Source: an uncultured Prevotella sp. (lineage in GTDB: Bacteria; Bacteroidota; Bacteroidia; Bacteroidales; Bacteroidaceae). Taken from it: DNA of 64,000 bases. Below, piece by piece: positions 8,971 through 19,136 of the stretch. The position numbers were made by a program, and so were the translations under genes. Every line of letters begins with the position of its first letter. The stretch's first letter is position 1. Where the stretch lies: NCBI GenBank assembly GCA_934202525.1, contig CAKPYB010000015.1, forward strand, positions 1 to 64,000, given 5' to 3'. A model generated the notes under the pieces. The model saw only the letters and a program-made list of their open reading frames with translations, searched no databases and was not told the origin of the DNA.

Positions 8971-9521
8971 TTCAAAGTCTCCTCCAGCAAAGCTGTAATA
9001 TCCTCTCCCATCTCTTCGTTGAGATAAGGAGCTGCATTATTGTCTGTATTGATGATAAAGGCAAACCCCTTCTGCTTGCCAATCTTTTTGGCTTCCTCGT
9101 TTATTTTTGCTTTGAGCGGAGCATAAGCATCATTCTCTGCTTGCTGCAAAAGGCGGGTAGCCTCAGCCTTGAAGGCAATATTTTTCTCCATCAATTCACG
9201 CAATTCAGCCTGACGTTTCTCCAGAATTGTCTTGGCATAAGTGCGCTGTCCATCAAGAAATTCCTCATACTTAGCATTAAACTCAGTTTCTACACGTTTC
9301 GTTTCTGCATCGTATTTCTCACGGAGTTCATCCATATTATGCTTGGCTATAGCGTAACCAGGCATAGTATGAAAAACCTTATCAAAACTAAAGTAGCCAA
9401 AATGCAAAGGAGCAGAAACAGCAATCTGTTGTTGCTGAACCTTTGCTGCAGGCGTTGTATGCTGGGCTGAAACAGTCAAAGAGATGAGAGCAAAAGCCAG
9501 AAATAAGAGATTCTTTTTCAT
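8967..9521 (-). CDS. OmpH/Skp family periplasmic chaperone (copy 3, next to murI)
   Basis: A 184-residue protein with a signal peptide (MKKNLLFLAFALISLTVSAQ) and the Skp core: a short beta strand (FGYFSFDKVFHTMPGY), a long charged coiled-coil (about residues 65-130) and a C-terminal FAFIINTDNNAAPYL strand. Skp proteins hold unfolded outer-membrane proteins in the periplasm for the BAM complex. It overlaps murI by 4 bp. It is the most divergent of the three Skp paralogues here and carries a Gln/Ala-rich insert after the signal peptide. Confidence 0.85.
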   Translation of the reverse strand: MKKNLLFLAFALISLTVSAQHTTPAAKVQQQQIAVSAPLHFGYFSFDKVFHTMPGYAIAKHNMDELREKYDAETKRVETEFNAKYEEFLDGQRTYAKTILEKRQAELRELMEKNIAFKAEATRLLQQAENDAYAPLKAKINEEAKKIGKQKGFAFIINTDNNAAPYLNEEMGEDITALLEETLK

Positions 9522-9583
9522 GATGAGTGATACCGTTTATGATGAATACCTTATAAATACCTCGTTATTGAAAATGAGAAATA

Positions 9584-9607
9584 AGGGCAAGCACTTCTGC
9601 CTGCCCT
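9584..9607 (-). terminator. Hairpin downstream of Skp copy 2
   Basis: Read on the minus strand, AGGGCAGGC and GCTTGCCCT form a 9-bp stem with a 6-nt loop, followed by TATTTCTCATTTTC. It lies 24 bp past the stop of the 9632-10117 gene and would end or attenuate the bamA-skp transcript before copy 3 and murI. Confidence 0.6.
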
Positions 9608-9631
9608 CAATCTATATTTTATTTGCCTTGA

Positions 9632-10117
9632 TTACTTAATCTTAGCCTGTACTTCCTTAGTAACGTCTACTACGTTAGTACCAGTATATACTGCTGCACC
9701 ATCCTCGAAGATGAAGGTGTAGTTGCCTGCCTTACCTACAGCCTCGATAGCTGTACGTACCTTTGCTACGATAGGCTGCATGAGTTCGCTGCTCTTCTTC
9801 TGCAACTCCTGCTGACCATCCTGGTAAGCCTGCTGAATTTTCTGCTGGAGAGTCTGCAACTCAGTTTCCTTCTGCTGCTTTGCTGTAGCGTTCATTGTGC
9901 TGGCACCCTTCTGATACTCGTCAGCCTTACGCTGGAACTCATCCTGCATAGACTTCAAGTCATTCTCCTTCTGCTTCTGGAGAGCTTCCATCTCGCCATT
10001 AGCCTTAGCTACATCTGGCAAAGACTGCATAATCTGCTGAGTATTTACTTTACCAAACTTCTGAGCCATCATAGTCATTGGTGCACAGAGCATCAACATT
10101 AAAATAAGCTTTTTCAT
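9632..10117 (-). CDS. OmpH/Skp family periplasmic chaperone (copy 2)
   Basis: A 161-residue protein with a signal peptide (MKKLILMLMLCAPMTMMAQ), then FGKVNTQQIMQSLPDV, a long Gln/Lys-rich coiled-coil (about residues 40-115) and a terminal strand YTFIFEDGAAVYTG. It is a typical Skp tentacle protein that would chaperone outer-membrane proteins toward BamA, encoded nearby. A minus-strand -7 element (TATATTTG on the reverse strand at 10196-10203) lies about 80 bp upstream, suggesting its own promoter. Confidence 0.9.
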   Translation of the reverse strand: MKKLILMLMLCAPMTMMAQKFGKVNTQQIMQSLPDVAKANGEMEALQKQKENDLKSMQDEFQRKADEYQKGASTMNATAKQQKETELQTLQQKIQQAYQDGQQELQKKSSELMQPIVAKVRTAIEAVGKAGNYTFIFEDGAAVYTGTNVVDVTKEVQAKIK

Positions 10118-10209
10118 TGTTCTATTCTTTTTAATTATTAATTTCTAAATGATGTTTTCATGCTGCCAATTATTGGCACATGTACTTATCGGCTGCAAAT
10201 ATACAATTA

Positions 10210-10731
10210 TTATTTGGAATAACCTAATTTTTGGAGCACTTCGTTGCAAATATCTATCTTAGGAGAGCCAAAGATGATGCCGCTGTTGCTAGCTCTATCG
10301 AGAACAAGCGAATATCCGCGCAGGTCTGAAATCTCTTTTACGGCTGTATAAATCTCTTCCTGAATAGGGCCCATCAATGCCTCACGCATCTTATAAAGGT
10401 CGCCTTCTGCACCAAAATATTTTTTCTTCAAATCGCTAGCCTCCTTCTCTTTCTGCATGATGGCATCCTGCTTAGCCTTCTTCTGCTCCTGAGAAAGGAA
10501 CACTACCTCGTTCTGATAGTTCTTATACATGGTGCTTGCCTCTGTATTAAGAGCTTCTACCTCAGCCTGCCATTTGCGGCTTACCTGATTCAGCTGCTCG
10601 TTGGCACGCTCATAAGCGGGTACATTCTTCAAGATGTACTCCATATCTATCAATGCATATTTCTGTGCATGTGCTGAGATGGCTGCTACAGCCATCATCA
10701 GCATCAATACTATTTTCTTCATAAAACCCAT
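10210..10731 (-). CDS. OmpH/Skp family periplasmic chaperone (copy 1)
   Basis: A 173-residue protein with a signal peptide (about residues 1-22, ending AISAHAQ), the strand KYALIDMEYILKNVPAY, a charged coiled-coil (about 45-120) and a C-terminal YSLVLDRASNSGIIFG strand. It begins 2 bp after the bamA stop, so it is co-transcribed with the outer-membrane insertase it should serve. Duplicated skp genes after bamA are normal in Bacteroidota. Confidence 0.92.
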   Translation of the reverse strand: MGFMKKIVLMLMMAVAAISAHAQKYALIDMEYILKNVPAYERANEQLNQVSRKWQAEVEALNTEASTMYKNYQNEVVFLSQEQKKAKQDAIMQKEKEASDLKKKYFGAEGDLYKMREALMGPIQEEIYTAVKEISDLRGYSLVLDRASNSGIIFGSPKIDICNEVLQKLGYSK

Positions 10732-10733
10732 TT

Positions 10734-13370
10734 TTAGAATTCCTGACCTAAGATAAAGTGGAACTGACTTCCACCCTTCTTATATGAGCTACCATTCCAT
10801 ACTGTATCGAAACCGTAAGCCCAGTCAATACCCATCAGACCAACCATAGGCAAGAAGATACGTACACCGACACCGGCACTACGTTTCATGCTGAATGGGT
10901 TGAACTTCTTGGTTTCATACCAGGCGTTACCAGCCTCTACGAAGGTCAAACCGTAAATGGTTGTGTTACCTAAGAGGAATGGATAGCGAAGCTCCAATGA
11001 GAAACGGTCGTATGCATAAGCATAGTAACCGGTTGTAGGACTGTAAGATACAGAACCATTCTCATAACCGCGGAGTCCGATAGTTTCCTCACCATAATAT
11101 GATGAGTAACCACTCATACCATCACCACCCACATAGTAGGTCTCGAACGGACTCTTCTTATACTTATTATAAGAACCGAGCAAACCGAGTTCTACACGGG
11201 TCATCAATACGAAGCACTTCTGACCCTCTGTGAGTGCTGTATAAGTCTTTGCCTTGAACTTCCACTTATGGTATTCAATCCATCTGTACTTCTCCTGCTG
11301 CTCTGCAGAATAGGTTGGCGACTTAGAATCGTTGGCAAGATTCTTATAGTCCTTATTGTCGAACGCACTCCATGGTGGAGTAAGGTTGACACTTGCCTCA
11401 ACCTCAGAACCACGACGTGGGAAGAGTTGGTTATCGGTTGATGTTCGGTTCAATGCGATGGTCAAGTTCAAGTTGTTCGCATTACCGTTGGTCATCAACA
11501 TATAGCTCCAGTTCTTCATCATGTAGCGCTGGTAAGCCAACTGTACAGACAAGGTGAAGTAATCATCCGGCCAACGGAGGCGCTTACCCCAACCGAGGCT
11601 TACACCCACCATCTGGATATACTTGTCTGGATCGTAATAATTCTCGTAGTTGTTATAGTAACTAGAACCATAGCCATATAAGTAACTCTGATAGTTGTAC
11701 ATGGCTGCACTATTGTAATAGTTGCTTGACACGTCGGTACTCTTACTGTAGTATGCACCTACGCTGAACTGGATAGGACGCTTGCCTCCAAACCAGTTGG
11801 TAGAGTAGCTTACGTTATAGCTCTGGTAGTAGGTACCATTGGTCTGTGCACCGATACTCAGCACCTCACCATCACCGATAGGCATGATACCACGATGCTC
11901 CTTGTTCTTGTTGAAGAGGTTTGCCATAGAGAAGTTGTTGAGCTTCAAGCCCACACGTCCGATGACACCCGTCTGACCCCAACCGAGCGAGAACTCAATC
12001 TGGTCGTTACTCTTCTGCTCCAGGTTCCAGTTTACATCAACCGTACCATCTTCAGGATTAGGCTTTACATCCGGGCTAACCTTCTCAGGATCAAAGTGTC
12101 CCATAGAAGCAAGTTCACGAGCCGAACGCATCAGAGCATCCTTAGAGAAAAGGTCGCCTGGCTTGGTACGAAGTTCACGGCGCACTACGTTTTCGTAAAG
12201 ACGGGTATTACCATTGATACGTACATGGCTCAGATAAGCCTGAGGTCCCTCTGTTACGCGCATCTCCAAATCGATAGAATCGCCATCAATATTGATTTCA
12301 GTCGGTTCGATACGAGAGAACACATAACCATTATTATAGTAGAGGTTAGAAACAGCGTCATCATCTTCATTCAAGCGCTTACCCAATATCTTCTGGTTAT
12401 ATACATCGCCCTTCTTCATGCCGAGCAATGCTTCGAGATAAGCTGAAGAGTAAACGGTATTACCAGCCCAGGAGATGTTACGGATAAAGTATTTCTTACC
12501 TTCATCTACCTTGATATAGATATTAACGTGCTTCTCATCGAAGTTGCTCACGCTATCTTCCAGAATCTGAGCATCACGGAAACCATACTCATTATATTTG
12601 TCGATGAGTTTCTGCTTATCTTCCTTCCAACGCTCAGGAGTAAACTTCTTCGACTTGAAGAAAGAAGCAAGCTTACCAGCCTCGTGAGTCTTGGCAAAAG
12701 CACCCTTCGAGAAGAGTCCACCCTTAATCTTGCGGTCAGAAAGCTGTTCGTTTCCATCGATTGTTATCTGATGTACCTTGATTTTTTCTTTCTTGTCAAC
12801 AACAACATCCAGAATTACCTGTCCCTTGTTGGCAATATCATCGCGCTGGTTAATCTGGATATCAGCGTTCTTGAAACCCTTATCATCGAAATACTTCTTG
12901 GCGAGGATCTTGGCACGGTCGAGCATATTCGGAGTTACCTGAGTGCCCTTTACCATACCCAACTTCTGCTCCATATCTTCACGCTCGCTCTTCTTCAAAC
13001 CAACATAGTTGATATTAGAGATACGTGGACGAACCGCAAGATAGATATGGAGATAAAGTTTCTCACCTACGATAGAGTCAGCAGCGATAGCCACCTTCGA
13101 GAAGAGTCCATGTTTCCAGTAGCGCTTTACGGCATTGGTAATCTCGTCGCCAGGCACGGTAATCTCATCGCCCACACTGAGGCCAGAGATACCTGTGAGA
13201 ACATAGTCTTCGTAGCCCTCAACACCCGAAACATTGATACCACCAATCTTAAGGGTACGAGGTGTACCAGCATACGAGATGTCAGGGTTTACGATTTTAT
13301 CTTGTGCCTGAATCTGCATGCATGCCATTACGCCGAACAGCAGGATGAAAATCTTTTTAAATCTATTCAT
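10734..13370 (-). CDS. bamA: Outer membrane protein assembly factor BamA
   Basis: An 878-residue Omp85 protein. A signal peptide (MNRFKKIFILLFGVMACMQIQAQ) is followed by POTRA repeats over about residues 35-430, with typical GNxxxS elements (IDGNEQLSDRKI, WAGNTVYSSAYL, INGNTRLYENVV). A 16-stranded barrel follows, with the VGVRIFLPMVGLMGIDWAYGF segment and a C-terminal aromatic residue (HFILGQEF). It inserts beta-barrel proteins into the outer membrane. It lies between uppS and the Skp genes. A Tyr/Asn/Ser-rich stretch at about residues 560-600 is probably a surface loop. Confidence 0.97.
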   Translation of the reverse strand: MNRFKKIFILLFGVMACMQIQAQDKIVNPDISYAGTPRTLKIGGINVSGVEGYEDYVLTGISGLSVGDEITVPGDEITNAVKRYWKHGLFSKVAIAADSIVGEKLYLHIYLAVRPRISNINYVGLKKSEREDMEQKLGMVKGTQVTPNMLDRAKILAKKYFDDKGFKNADIQINQRDDIANKGQVILDVVVDKKEKIKVHQITIDGNEQLSDRKIKGGLFSKGAFAKTHEAGKLASFFKSKKFTPERWKEDKQKLIDKYNEYGFRDAQILEDSVSNFDEKHVNIYIKVDEGKKYFIRNISWAGNTVYSSAYLEALLGMKKGDVYNQKILGKRLNEDDDAVSNLYYNNGYVFSRIEPTEINIDGDSIDLEMRVTEGPQAYLSHVRINGNTRLYENVVRRELRTKPGDLFSKDALMRSARELASMGHFDPEKVSPDVKPNPEDGTVDVNWNLEQKSNDQIEFSLGWGQTGVIGRVGLKLNNFSMANLFNKNKEHRGIMPIGDGEVLSIGAQTNGTYYQSYNVSYSTNWFGGKRPIQFSVGAYYSKSTDVSSNYYNSAAMYNYQSYLYGYGSSYYNNYENYYDPDKYIQMVGVSLGWGKRLRWPDDYFTLSVQLAYQRYMMKNWSYMLMTNGNANNLNLTIALNRTSTDNQLFPRRGSEVEASVNLTPPWSAFDNKDYKNLANDSKSPTYSAEQQEKYRWIEYHKWKFKAKTYTALTEGQKCFVLMTRVELGLLGSYNKYKKSPFETYYVGGDGMSGYSSYYGEETIGLRGYENGSVSYSPTTGYYAYAYDRFSLELRYPFLLGNTTIYGLTFVEAGNAWYETKKFNPFSMKRSAGVGVRIFLPMVGLMGIDWAYGFDTVWNGSSYKKGGSQFHFILGQEF

Positions 13371-13421
13371 TTATACCTTATTATATATAATATGATTTTT
13401 CTATGCTTGTATGAGGTTTGC

Positions 13422-14174
13422 TTATTTCTCCTCCTCTTCCACCTGTGCCTCGGTTTTTCCAAATCGACGTTGGCGGTTCTGATAACTTGCTATTGCCTTG
13501 TGCAGACCTTCTTCATTGAAGTCTGGCCAGAAGGTATCACAGAAGTACAACTCAGAATAAGCTATCTGCCAAAGTAGATAGTTGCTGATACGGAGTTCAC
13601 CTCCTGTACGTATCAGGAGTTCAGGATCTGGCATGAAACTGGTCTCAAGATGCTTCTCGAAGTTCTCCTCTGTCAGTTTATCCTCTATCTGCTCATAGGT
13701 TGAACCAGACTCGAGCGCCTCTTTTACCATTTTCTTTGTAGCATTCAGGATTTCCCAACGTGAAGAATAGCTCAATGCCACAACCATAGTCATAGCATCG
13801 TTCTTCGCAGTATGGTCCATGGTCTCCTGAAGCTTGTCCTGTACCTGTTGTGGCAGGCGTTTCAAATCGCCTATCACACGGAAGCGGACATTATTCTTCA
13901 TGAAGATTTCATCTTCGAGCGAAGTCAGTACCAGTCCCATCAAGGCAGCAACCTCATCGGCCGGACGGTTCCAATTCTCTGTAGAGAAAGTATAGAGGGT
14001 GAGATATTTTACCCCCAACCTGGTACACTCCGATGTAATTCGACGCACGGTATCTACTCCAGCCTGATGGCCGTAGCTACGCTCCTTGCCCCGTTCTGTT
14101 GCCCAGCGACCATTGCCATCCATAATGATAGCGATGTGCTCAGGAATCCTGTTCATATCTAAGTTGTCCATCAT
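13422..14174 (-). CDS. uppS: Undecaprenyl diphosphate synthase (isoprenyl transferase)
   Basis: A 250-residue cis-prenyltransferase that builds the C55 lipid carrier for wall and LPS synthesis. Landmarks are [17 protein letters not shown] (substrate-binding Asp and Arg), [47 protein letters not shown] and a terminal [12 protein letters not shown]. The start codon overlaps the end of the DUF6089 gene by 4 bp. MMDN or the internal Met at residue 7 could both serve as the start. Confidence 0.96.
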   Translation of the reverse strand: MMDNLDMNRIPEHIAIIMDGNGRWATERGKERSYGHQAGVDTVRRITSECTRLGVKYLTLYTFSTENWNRPADEVAALMGLVLTSLEDEIFMKNNVRFRVIGDLKRLPQQVQDKLQETMDHTAKNDAMTMVVALSYSSRWEILNATKKMVKEALESGSTYEQIEDKLTEENFEKHLETSFMPDPELLIRTGGELRISNYLLWQIAYSELYFCDTFWPDFNEEGLHKAIASYQNRQRRFGKTEAQVEEEEK

Positions 14175-14914
14175 TCTTCTTTATTACAAGTTTTACATTT
14201 TGCACTGAAACTATAGGTCACCGAAACGGCTATGGTAGAATAGCAGTCGGAATTCTTGAAAATGCCACTGCTCTTTACCCAGTAAGGGTCTTTCACACCA
14301 TCCAGTTCATCGCTAAGCGAGAAATGGAAAGTCCAGGCCAGTCCCAAGTTCAACCTTTCGTTTACTTTATATTTTGCGCCGATGCCTAAAGGCACGTTGG
14401 CTGTAAATACATTCTTTTCATTACCTTTTACATAGGTTGCTCCCAAGCCACCCAGTATATAAGGAACCAGACGCTGAGCTCCACGATAGTCTCTGCCTGT
14501 TCCATAAGGCCAGAAGTTGTACTCAAACACCAGATTCATATCAACCAGCGTAGAATTGAAGGAATAGGGATTCTCTGCATAATCAGGATAGAAAGTATCC
14601 ACATTTGTCGAAGAACCTTTTATCTTTCCAAAGCCCACGCTCAATTTCAAATCCTTGTAGGGGTCGAAATTGTATCTTCCCACCAGGAAACCGGCAGGCT
14701 GCATGTCGCTAAGCACATTTCCGTTAAAGTCGCCTTCATAGGTCATTACACCTACACCGGCACCTATCTCCATGCGATATTGCGGATCGTCCTGTGCACG
14801 AACCGCCATACAGCCCAGAGTTAAGAAGGCAAGCAGGATGATTAATCTTCCTTGTTCTTCCAACCGTCTATATTGAAACGTCCTCTCCATACGTATCCGT
14901 TTCTGATAATCCAA
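14171..14914 (-). CDS. DUF6089 outer-membrane beta-barrel protein (PorG-like)
   Basis: A protein of up to 247 residues with a signal segment ([19 protein letters not shown]) and an eight-strand-type barrel ([18 protein letters not shown] through SVTYSF). It resembles DUF6089, the family of the T9SS-associated PorG protein. Starting at the first ATG it would overlap the upstream lipoprotein gene by 73 bp and carry a charged extension before the signal peptide. A TTG codon at 14861-14863 gives [13 protein letters not shown], a normal signal peptide with much less overlap. I favour a start near 14863-14890. Confidence 0.8.
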   Translation of the reverse strand: MDYQKRIRMERTFQYRRLEEQGRLIILLAFLTLGCMAVRAQDDPQYRMEIGAGVGVMTYEGDFNGNVLSDMQPAGFLVGRYNFDPYKDLKLSVGFGKIKGSSTNVDTFYPDYAENPYSFNSTLVDMNLVFEYNFWPYGTGRDYRGAQRLVPYILGGLGATYVKGNEKNVFTANVPLGIGAKYKVNERLNLGLAWTFHFSLSDELDGVKDPYWVKSSGIFKNSDCYSTIAVSVTYSFSAKCKTCNKEE

Positions 14915-16206
14915 TAATAGTGTTGCTTGTCACGGCAGAAAGCGAAACGACCGTCAGTAGCAAACTTAGCAGGCAGAACAACCATCGCATCCTGCTTCCA
15001 AGTCAATCCGGCATCCTGGCTCTTATACCATTTGCCGTTACTGCCTAAAGCCACGAAGCCTGTATCGGCAGCACAGGTAATTACCTGATCCAGCCAAGGC
15101 ATCTTTCCACTTTTATTTTTTTCGATTTCCAGATAGTTCCACTGTCCGTCTTCATTTGCATCATAGTCAATCGTGCGCAACCATGTGGTGGCAACCGTAT
15201 CATTCCAAGCCTTGTCGCGAGTACCCATCAGCATCACGTTCTCCACATTTTTTGCAGAGAGTACGCCAGCCACATTCATTGAAATATTCTGTGTTGGCAA
15301 ATAGTCTGCATCTGTATCTAGTTTCTCCTGCTCCCAGCTGACACCCTTATCTTTTGAAACAGAGATACCTGCAGCAGTATATGCATAGAGATACTTGCTG
15401 CTTGCGCCAATGAGCTGCTTGATACCTGCATTTTCAGAAACCAATGTCCATGCTTTTGCATCGGCAGAAGCATAAACCTTGCCGCCATCTGCAATATAGA
15501 GTTTGCCATCCAGCGCTACTGCACTCTGATAAGCGTCACTACTTAAGCTTACGCTCATCATAATAGATGACCAGGCGTTGCCATCATTGATGGCTGACTT
15601 CAGCACCTTAGTACCCTCAGCAGTCTTGCCGAATACATAGATATCATCACCACAAGCTACAGCCTTCAAATCAGAGAATGCTGCCAACTGACTGTTGTTC
15701 TGAGCCAGCTCATGCCACTTAAACTCATAAGGCAACTCCTTATGTACGTTTACGGTAACCTTATACTCGGCATAGGCAGAGTAGTCACCGCAGTAAACTC
15801 TAATAAAGCGAGGCTTTGAGAAGTTGATGGAATCAGAACTTGAATAGTATGCTGCGACAGAATCAGTCTTGTTGATATCCATCAGGAGAATAGGGCTGCT
15901 ATTCTTGCTGCTGATAGTAGCCAATATGGCAGTATCCCTCACCCCACAAGGCAAGGAATCTACATTATAAATCAAGCGTTGTGCTTGATCTATGTAAAAT
16001 TTATAGTCAGAGCCCGTCACATTAGCCTTGAGCAAGGTATCTTTACCTGCCTTCGTTTTGGTATATCTGTCAAGACTACCCAACGAGAAAGCCGTGATGG
16101 CTGTATCATGTGTATATTCTACTGTTGTTTCATCGCTGCTCAAGCAAGAAGAGAGCGAGAGCGTAGCTGTAATCAGCGCTATGAAAGCAAAAAACTTCCT
16201 TTTCAT
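14842..16206 (-). CDS. DUF6242 lipoprotein with sialidase/propeller-like repeats
   Basis: A 454-residue protein with a lipoprotein signal (MKRKFFAFIALITATLSLSSC, Cys at about residue 21). An immunoglobulin-like N-terminal domain (about 30-165) is followed by repeated Trp/Ser motifs such as YASADAKAWTLVSE, SVSKDKGVSWEQEK and YKSQDAGLTWKQD, which resemble BNR/Asp-box blades of a beta-propeller. This matches DUF6242, whose function is unknown. It should be anchored in the outer membrane or periplasm. Its 3' end overlaps the next gene. Confidence 0.8.
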   Translation of the reverse strand: MKRKFFAFIALITATLSLSSCLSSDETTVEYTHDTAITAFSLGSLDRYTKTKAGKDTLLKANVTGSDYKFYIDQAQRLIYNVDSLPCGVRDTAILATISSKNSSPILLMDINKTDSVAAYYSSSDSINFSKPRFIRVYCGDYSAYAEYKVTVNVHKELPYEFKWHELAQNNSQLAAFSDLKAVACGDDIYVFGKTAEGTKVLKSAINDGNAWSSIMMSVSLSSDAYQSAVALDGKLYIADGGKVYASADAKAWTLVSENAGIKQLIGASSKYLYAYTAAGISVSKDKGVSWEQEKLDTDADYLPTQNISMNVAGVLSAKNVENVMLMGTRDKAWNDTVATTWLRTIDYDANEDGQWNYLEIEKNKSGKMPWLDQVITCAADTGFVALGSNGKWYKSQDAGLTWKQDAMVVLPAKFATDGRFAFCRDKQHYYWIIRNGYVWRGRFNIDGWKNKED

Positions 16207-16347
16207 TCTATCCTATTTTATTTTTAGCTGCAAATTTACTGAGAATTCTTTAAAAACTCGACCTTTTCTCCTTATTATTATGCAAATTATTCATTTTTAG
16301 GCGCATTTTTTAAGTTTTTTAGTGATTTCGAGGCGTAAAAACGAAGA

Positions 16348-16377
16348 AATCCCGCTTCTTTTGCAAGAAACGGGATT
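16348..16377 (-). terminator. pckA terminator
   Basis: AATCCCG at 16348-16354 pairs with CGGGATT at 16371-16377, with additional TTCTT/AAGAA pairing inside. Read on the minus strand the hairpin is followed by TCTTCGTTTTT. It lies 31 bp beyond the pckA stop. Confidence 0.7.
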
Positions 16378-16407
16378 CCATATTTAGTATAAATTCGAAG
16401 TGTCGAA

Positions 16408-18021
16408 TTAGAGCTGTGGACCAGCAGCAACGAGAGCCTTACCAGCCTCGTTTGTCTCATACTTCTTGAAGTTCTTGATGAAACGAGCAGCCAAATCCTT
16501 AGCCTTCTCCTCCCACTGAGAAGCCTCAGCGTATGTATCACGTGGATCGAGGATCTTAGGATCTACGCCTTCCAACTGTGTAGGAACTACGAAGTTGAAG
16601 AATGGGATAGTCTTTGTAGGAGCTGCGTCGATTGAGTGGTCGAGGATAGCGTCGATGATACCACGTGTGTCGCGGATAGAGATACGCTTGCCTGTACCGT
16701 TCCAACCTGTGTTAACCAAGTATGCCTTAGCACCAGACTTCTGCATCTTCTTTACCAACTCCTCAGCGTACTTAGTTGGGTGCAACTCCAAGAATGCCTG
16801 ACCGAAGCAAGCAGAGAATGTTGGAGTAGGCTCGGTGATACCGCGCTCTGTACCAGCCAACTTAGCTGTGAAGCCAGAGAGGAAGTAATACTTAGTCTGC
16901 TCAGCGTTCAAGATAGATACTGGTGGCAATACACCGAATGCATCTGCTGAGAGGAAGATAACCTGCTTAGCAGCTGGACCCTGAGAGTATGGACGCTGGA
17001 TGTTCTTGATGTGGTAGATAGGATAAGATACACGAGTATTCTCGGTAACAGTCTTATCTGCGAAGTCAATCTTACCATCCTTAGCTACAGTTACGTTCTC
17101 GAGGAGAGCGTCACGTGTGATAGCGCCGTAGATATCTGGCTCAGACTCCTTGTCGAGGTTGATAACCTTAGCGTAGCAACCACCTTCGAAGTTGAACACA
17201 CCCTCGTCGTCCCATCCGTGCTCATCGTCACCGATCAACTTACGCTTAGGGTCTGTTGACAATGTAGTCTTACCTGTACCAGAAAGACCGAAGAAGATAG
17301 CTGTATTCTCACCGTTCATATCAGTGTTGGCAGAGCAGTGCATAGAAGCCATACCCTTCAATGGCAAGAAGTAGTTCATCATAGAGAACATACCCTTCTT
17401 CATCTCACCACCATACCATGTGTTGATGATAACCTGCTCCTTAGAAGTTACGTTGAATACAACGGCTGTCTCTGAGTGGAGACCCAACTCCTTCCAGTTC
17501 TCAACCTTTGCCTTAGAAGCATTGTAAACGATGAAGTCTGGCTCCTGATCGAACTCAGCCTCGTTCTGAGGACGGATGAACATATTTGTTACGAAGTGTG
17601 CCTGCCATGCTACCTCAACGATGAAACGTACCTTCATACGTGTATCCTTGTGTGTACCGCAGAAACCATCTACTACGAACAACTTCTTATTAGAAAGCTC
17701 CTTCTTAGCGATCTCCTTAACGGCATTCCAAGCCTCTGGAGTAGCCTTGTGGTTATCGTTGTGATATTCCTCAGAATCCCACCATACAGTATCGTGAGAT
17801 GTAGCATCGTCAACGATGAACTTGTCTTTAGGAGAACGACCAGTGTAAATACCAGTCATTACGTTAACTGCACCGAGCTCAGTCTCCTGACCAACCTCAA
17901 AACCCTCGAGACCTTCCTTAGTCTCCTCATTGAACAATACCTCATAAGAAGGATTGTAGAGAACCTCAGTTGTACCTGTGATTCCGTACTTTGCTAAAAC
18001 TGACTTATCAAACTTTGCCAT
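16408..18021 (-). CDS. pckA: Phosphoenolpyruvate carboxykinase (ATP)
   Basis: A 537-residue ATP-type PEPCK. Seen are [14 protein letters not shown], the kinase-1a loop [16 protein letters not shown] (about residues 241-256), the metal site [34 protein letters not shown] and [13 protein letters not shown]. In gut Bacteroidota it usually runs in the anaplerotic direction, fixing CO2 onto PEP to feed fumarate respiration and succinate production; that is family knowledge. It is monocistronic, with its own promoter and terminator, and shows strong optimal-codon bias, as expected for a highly expressed gene. Confidence 0.97.
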   Translation of the reverse strand: MAKFDKSVLAKYGITGTTEVLYNPSYEVLFNEETKEGLEGFEVGQETELGAVNVMTGIYTGRSPKDKFIVDDATSHDTVWWDSEEYHNDNHKATPEAWNAVKEIAKKELSNKKLFVVDGFCGTHKDTRMKVRFIVEVAWQAHFVTNMFIRPQNEAEFDQEPDFIVYNASKAKVENWKELGLHSETAVVFNVTSKEQVIINTWYGGEMKKGMFSMMNYFLPLKGMASMHCSANTDMNGENTAIFFGLSGTGKTTLSTDPKRKLIGDDEHGWDDEGVFNFEGGCYAKVINLDKESEPDIYGAITRDALLENVTVAKDGKIDFADKTVTENTRVSYPIYHIKNIQRPYSQGPAAKQVIFLSADAFGVLPPVSILNAEQTKYYFLSGFTAKLAGTERGITEPTPTFSACFGQAFLELHPTKYAEELVKKMQKSGAKAYLVNTGWNGTGKRISIRDTRGIIDAILDHSIDAAPTKTIPFFNFVVPTQLEGVDPKILDPRDTYAEASQWEEKAKDLAARFIKNFKKYETNEAGKALVAAGPQL

Positions 18022-18113
18022 TTTATTTTAAATGTATTTAAGTTGTGAATAATTTCTCTTTACCTTTTTTACCTTGGTTGACAGAAGAAATCATCATTCT
18101 CCCAAAACCGCCG

Positions 18114-18143
18114 CAAAGTTACGAAAAATATGTTTTATAGCAA
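18114..18143 (-). promoter_or_regulatory. Promoter of pckA
   Basis: On the minus strand, TTG (18143-18141) and TAACTTTG (18121-18114) are separated by 19 nt, a good Bacteroidota -33/-7 pair. The predicted leader to the pckA start is about 90 nt and AT-rich. Confidence 0.7.
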
Positions 18144-18368
18144 AGATTCTTAGGTATTATTCTTTCTTTTTAAAAGCTTTTTAGGTTAAAGAACTTAAAA
18201 AAGAAAGATTCTATCTGATATTTGCCACGTTGACTTTGCAAAAAATCTCTGCTTACAGAATTTGAAGCAGAGATTTACACCTATTTATATATAAGAGGAT
18301 ATTTGATGAAAATAAGATAGAAACATATTCTTTCATTCCTCCAGAGAGAAAATAATTGCCCAAACATT

Positions 18369-18398
18369 TTGCCGTTTCCGAGATTTATTATATCTTTG
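18369..18398 (+). promoter_or_regulatory. Promoter of upp
   Basis: TTG at 18369-18371 and TATCTTTG at 18391-18398 with a 19-nt spacer. The predicted transcript starts roughly 12-15 nt before the upp ATG at 18417, giving a very short leader. Confidence 0.72.
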
Positions 18399-18416
18399 CA
18401 GAAAAACTACAACTAT

Positions 18417-19076
18417 ATGAAGATAAATAATCTGAGCGAGCACAATTGCATCATCAACCGGTATCTGGCTGAGATGCGTGACTGCGATTATCAAAAGAAC
18501 CGATTGCTCTTCCGCAACAACATTATGAGAATCGGTGAGTATGAAGCCTTTGAAATATCAAAGACTCTTAATTACGAAAAGACTGAGGTGACTACACCAC
18601 TCGGTGTGGCCCAGGTCAATCTTCCTACCGAAAAGATTGTCATCGGTACTATATTCCGTGCCGGACTTCCTTTCCACGAAGGTTTCCTCAATATTTTCGA
18701 CCACTCTGGCAATGCCTTTGTGAGTGCTTATCGCGAGTATACCAACAAGGAGCATACTGAGGTGGGCGTACATATCGAATACCTCGCTACACCTGATCTT
18801 ACTGATAAGGTGCTCATCATTGCCGACCCTATGCTTGCCACAGGTATCAGCATGGAGATGGGCATGAAGGCTTTCCTCACCAAGGGCAATCCTAAACATA
18901 TCCACATTGCCTGTGTTCTCGCTGCACCTGAGGGCATTGAGCACATCAAGAAAACCTTCCCAGAGGACAAGACTACTATTTGGTGTGCCTCTATTGATGA
19001 GGGGTTGAACGAGCATAAGTATATCGTGCCAGGCTTCGGCGACGCCGGCGACTTGTGCTATGGCAGCAAGCTCTAA
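18417..19076 (+). CDS. upp: Uracil phosphoribosyltransferase
   Basis: A 219-residue type I PRTase from the ATG right after the promoter; the longer in-frame start at 18369 lies inside the -33 box and is rejected. Family segments are TPLGVAQVNLPTEKIVIGTIFRAGLPFHEG and the PRPP loop VLIIADPMLATGISM, ending in YIVPGFGDAGDLCYGSK, the usual uracil-binding C-terminus. It salvages uracil to UMP. It diverges from pckA and converges with the nucleoside kinase, with a large palindromic element between. Confidence 0.94.
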   Translation: MKINNLSEHNCIINRYLAEMRDCDYQKNRLLFRNNIMRIGEYEAFEISKTLNYEKTEVTTPLGVAQVNLPTEKIVIGTIFRAGLPFHEGFLNIFDHSGNAFVSAYREYTNKEHTEVGVHIEYLATPDLTDKVLIIADPMLATGISMEMGMKAFLTKGNPKHIHIACVLAAPEGIEHIKKTFPEDKTTIWCASIDEGLNEHKYIVPGFGDAGDLCYGSKL

Positions 19077-19136
19077 GCCGCAGGCTTTATAAATTCGTAC
19101 GCTTTATAATAAAGTATAGCAACTCTACTCTGAAAT

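Noticed and set aside
12528..13577. A 349-codon open frame opposite bamA and uppS
   Set aside because: It crosses the boundary of two certain genes in antisense and has no recognisable features.
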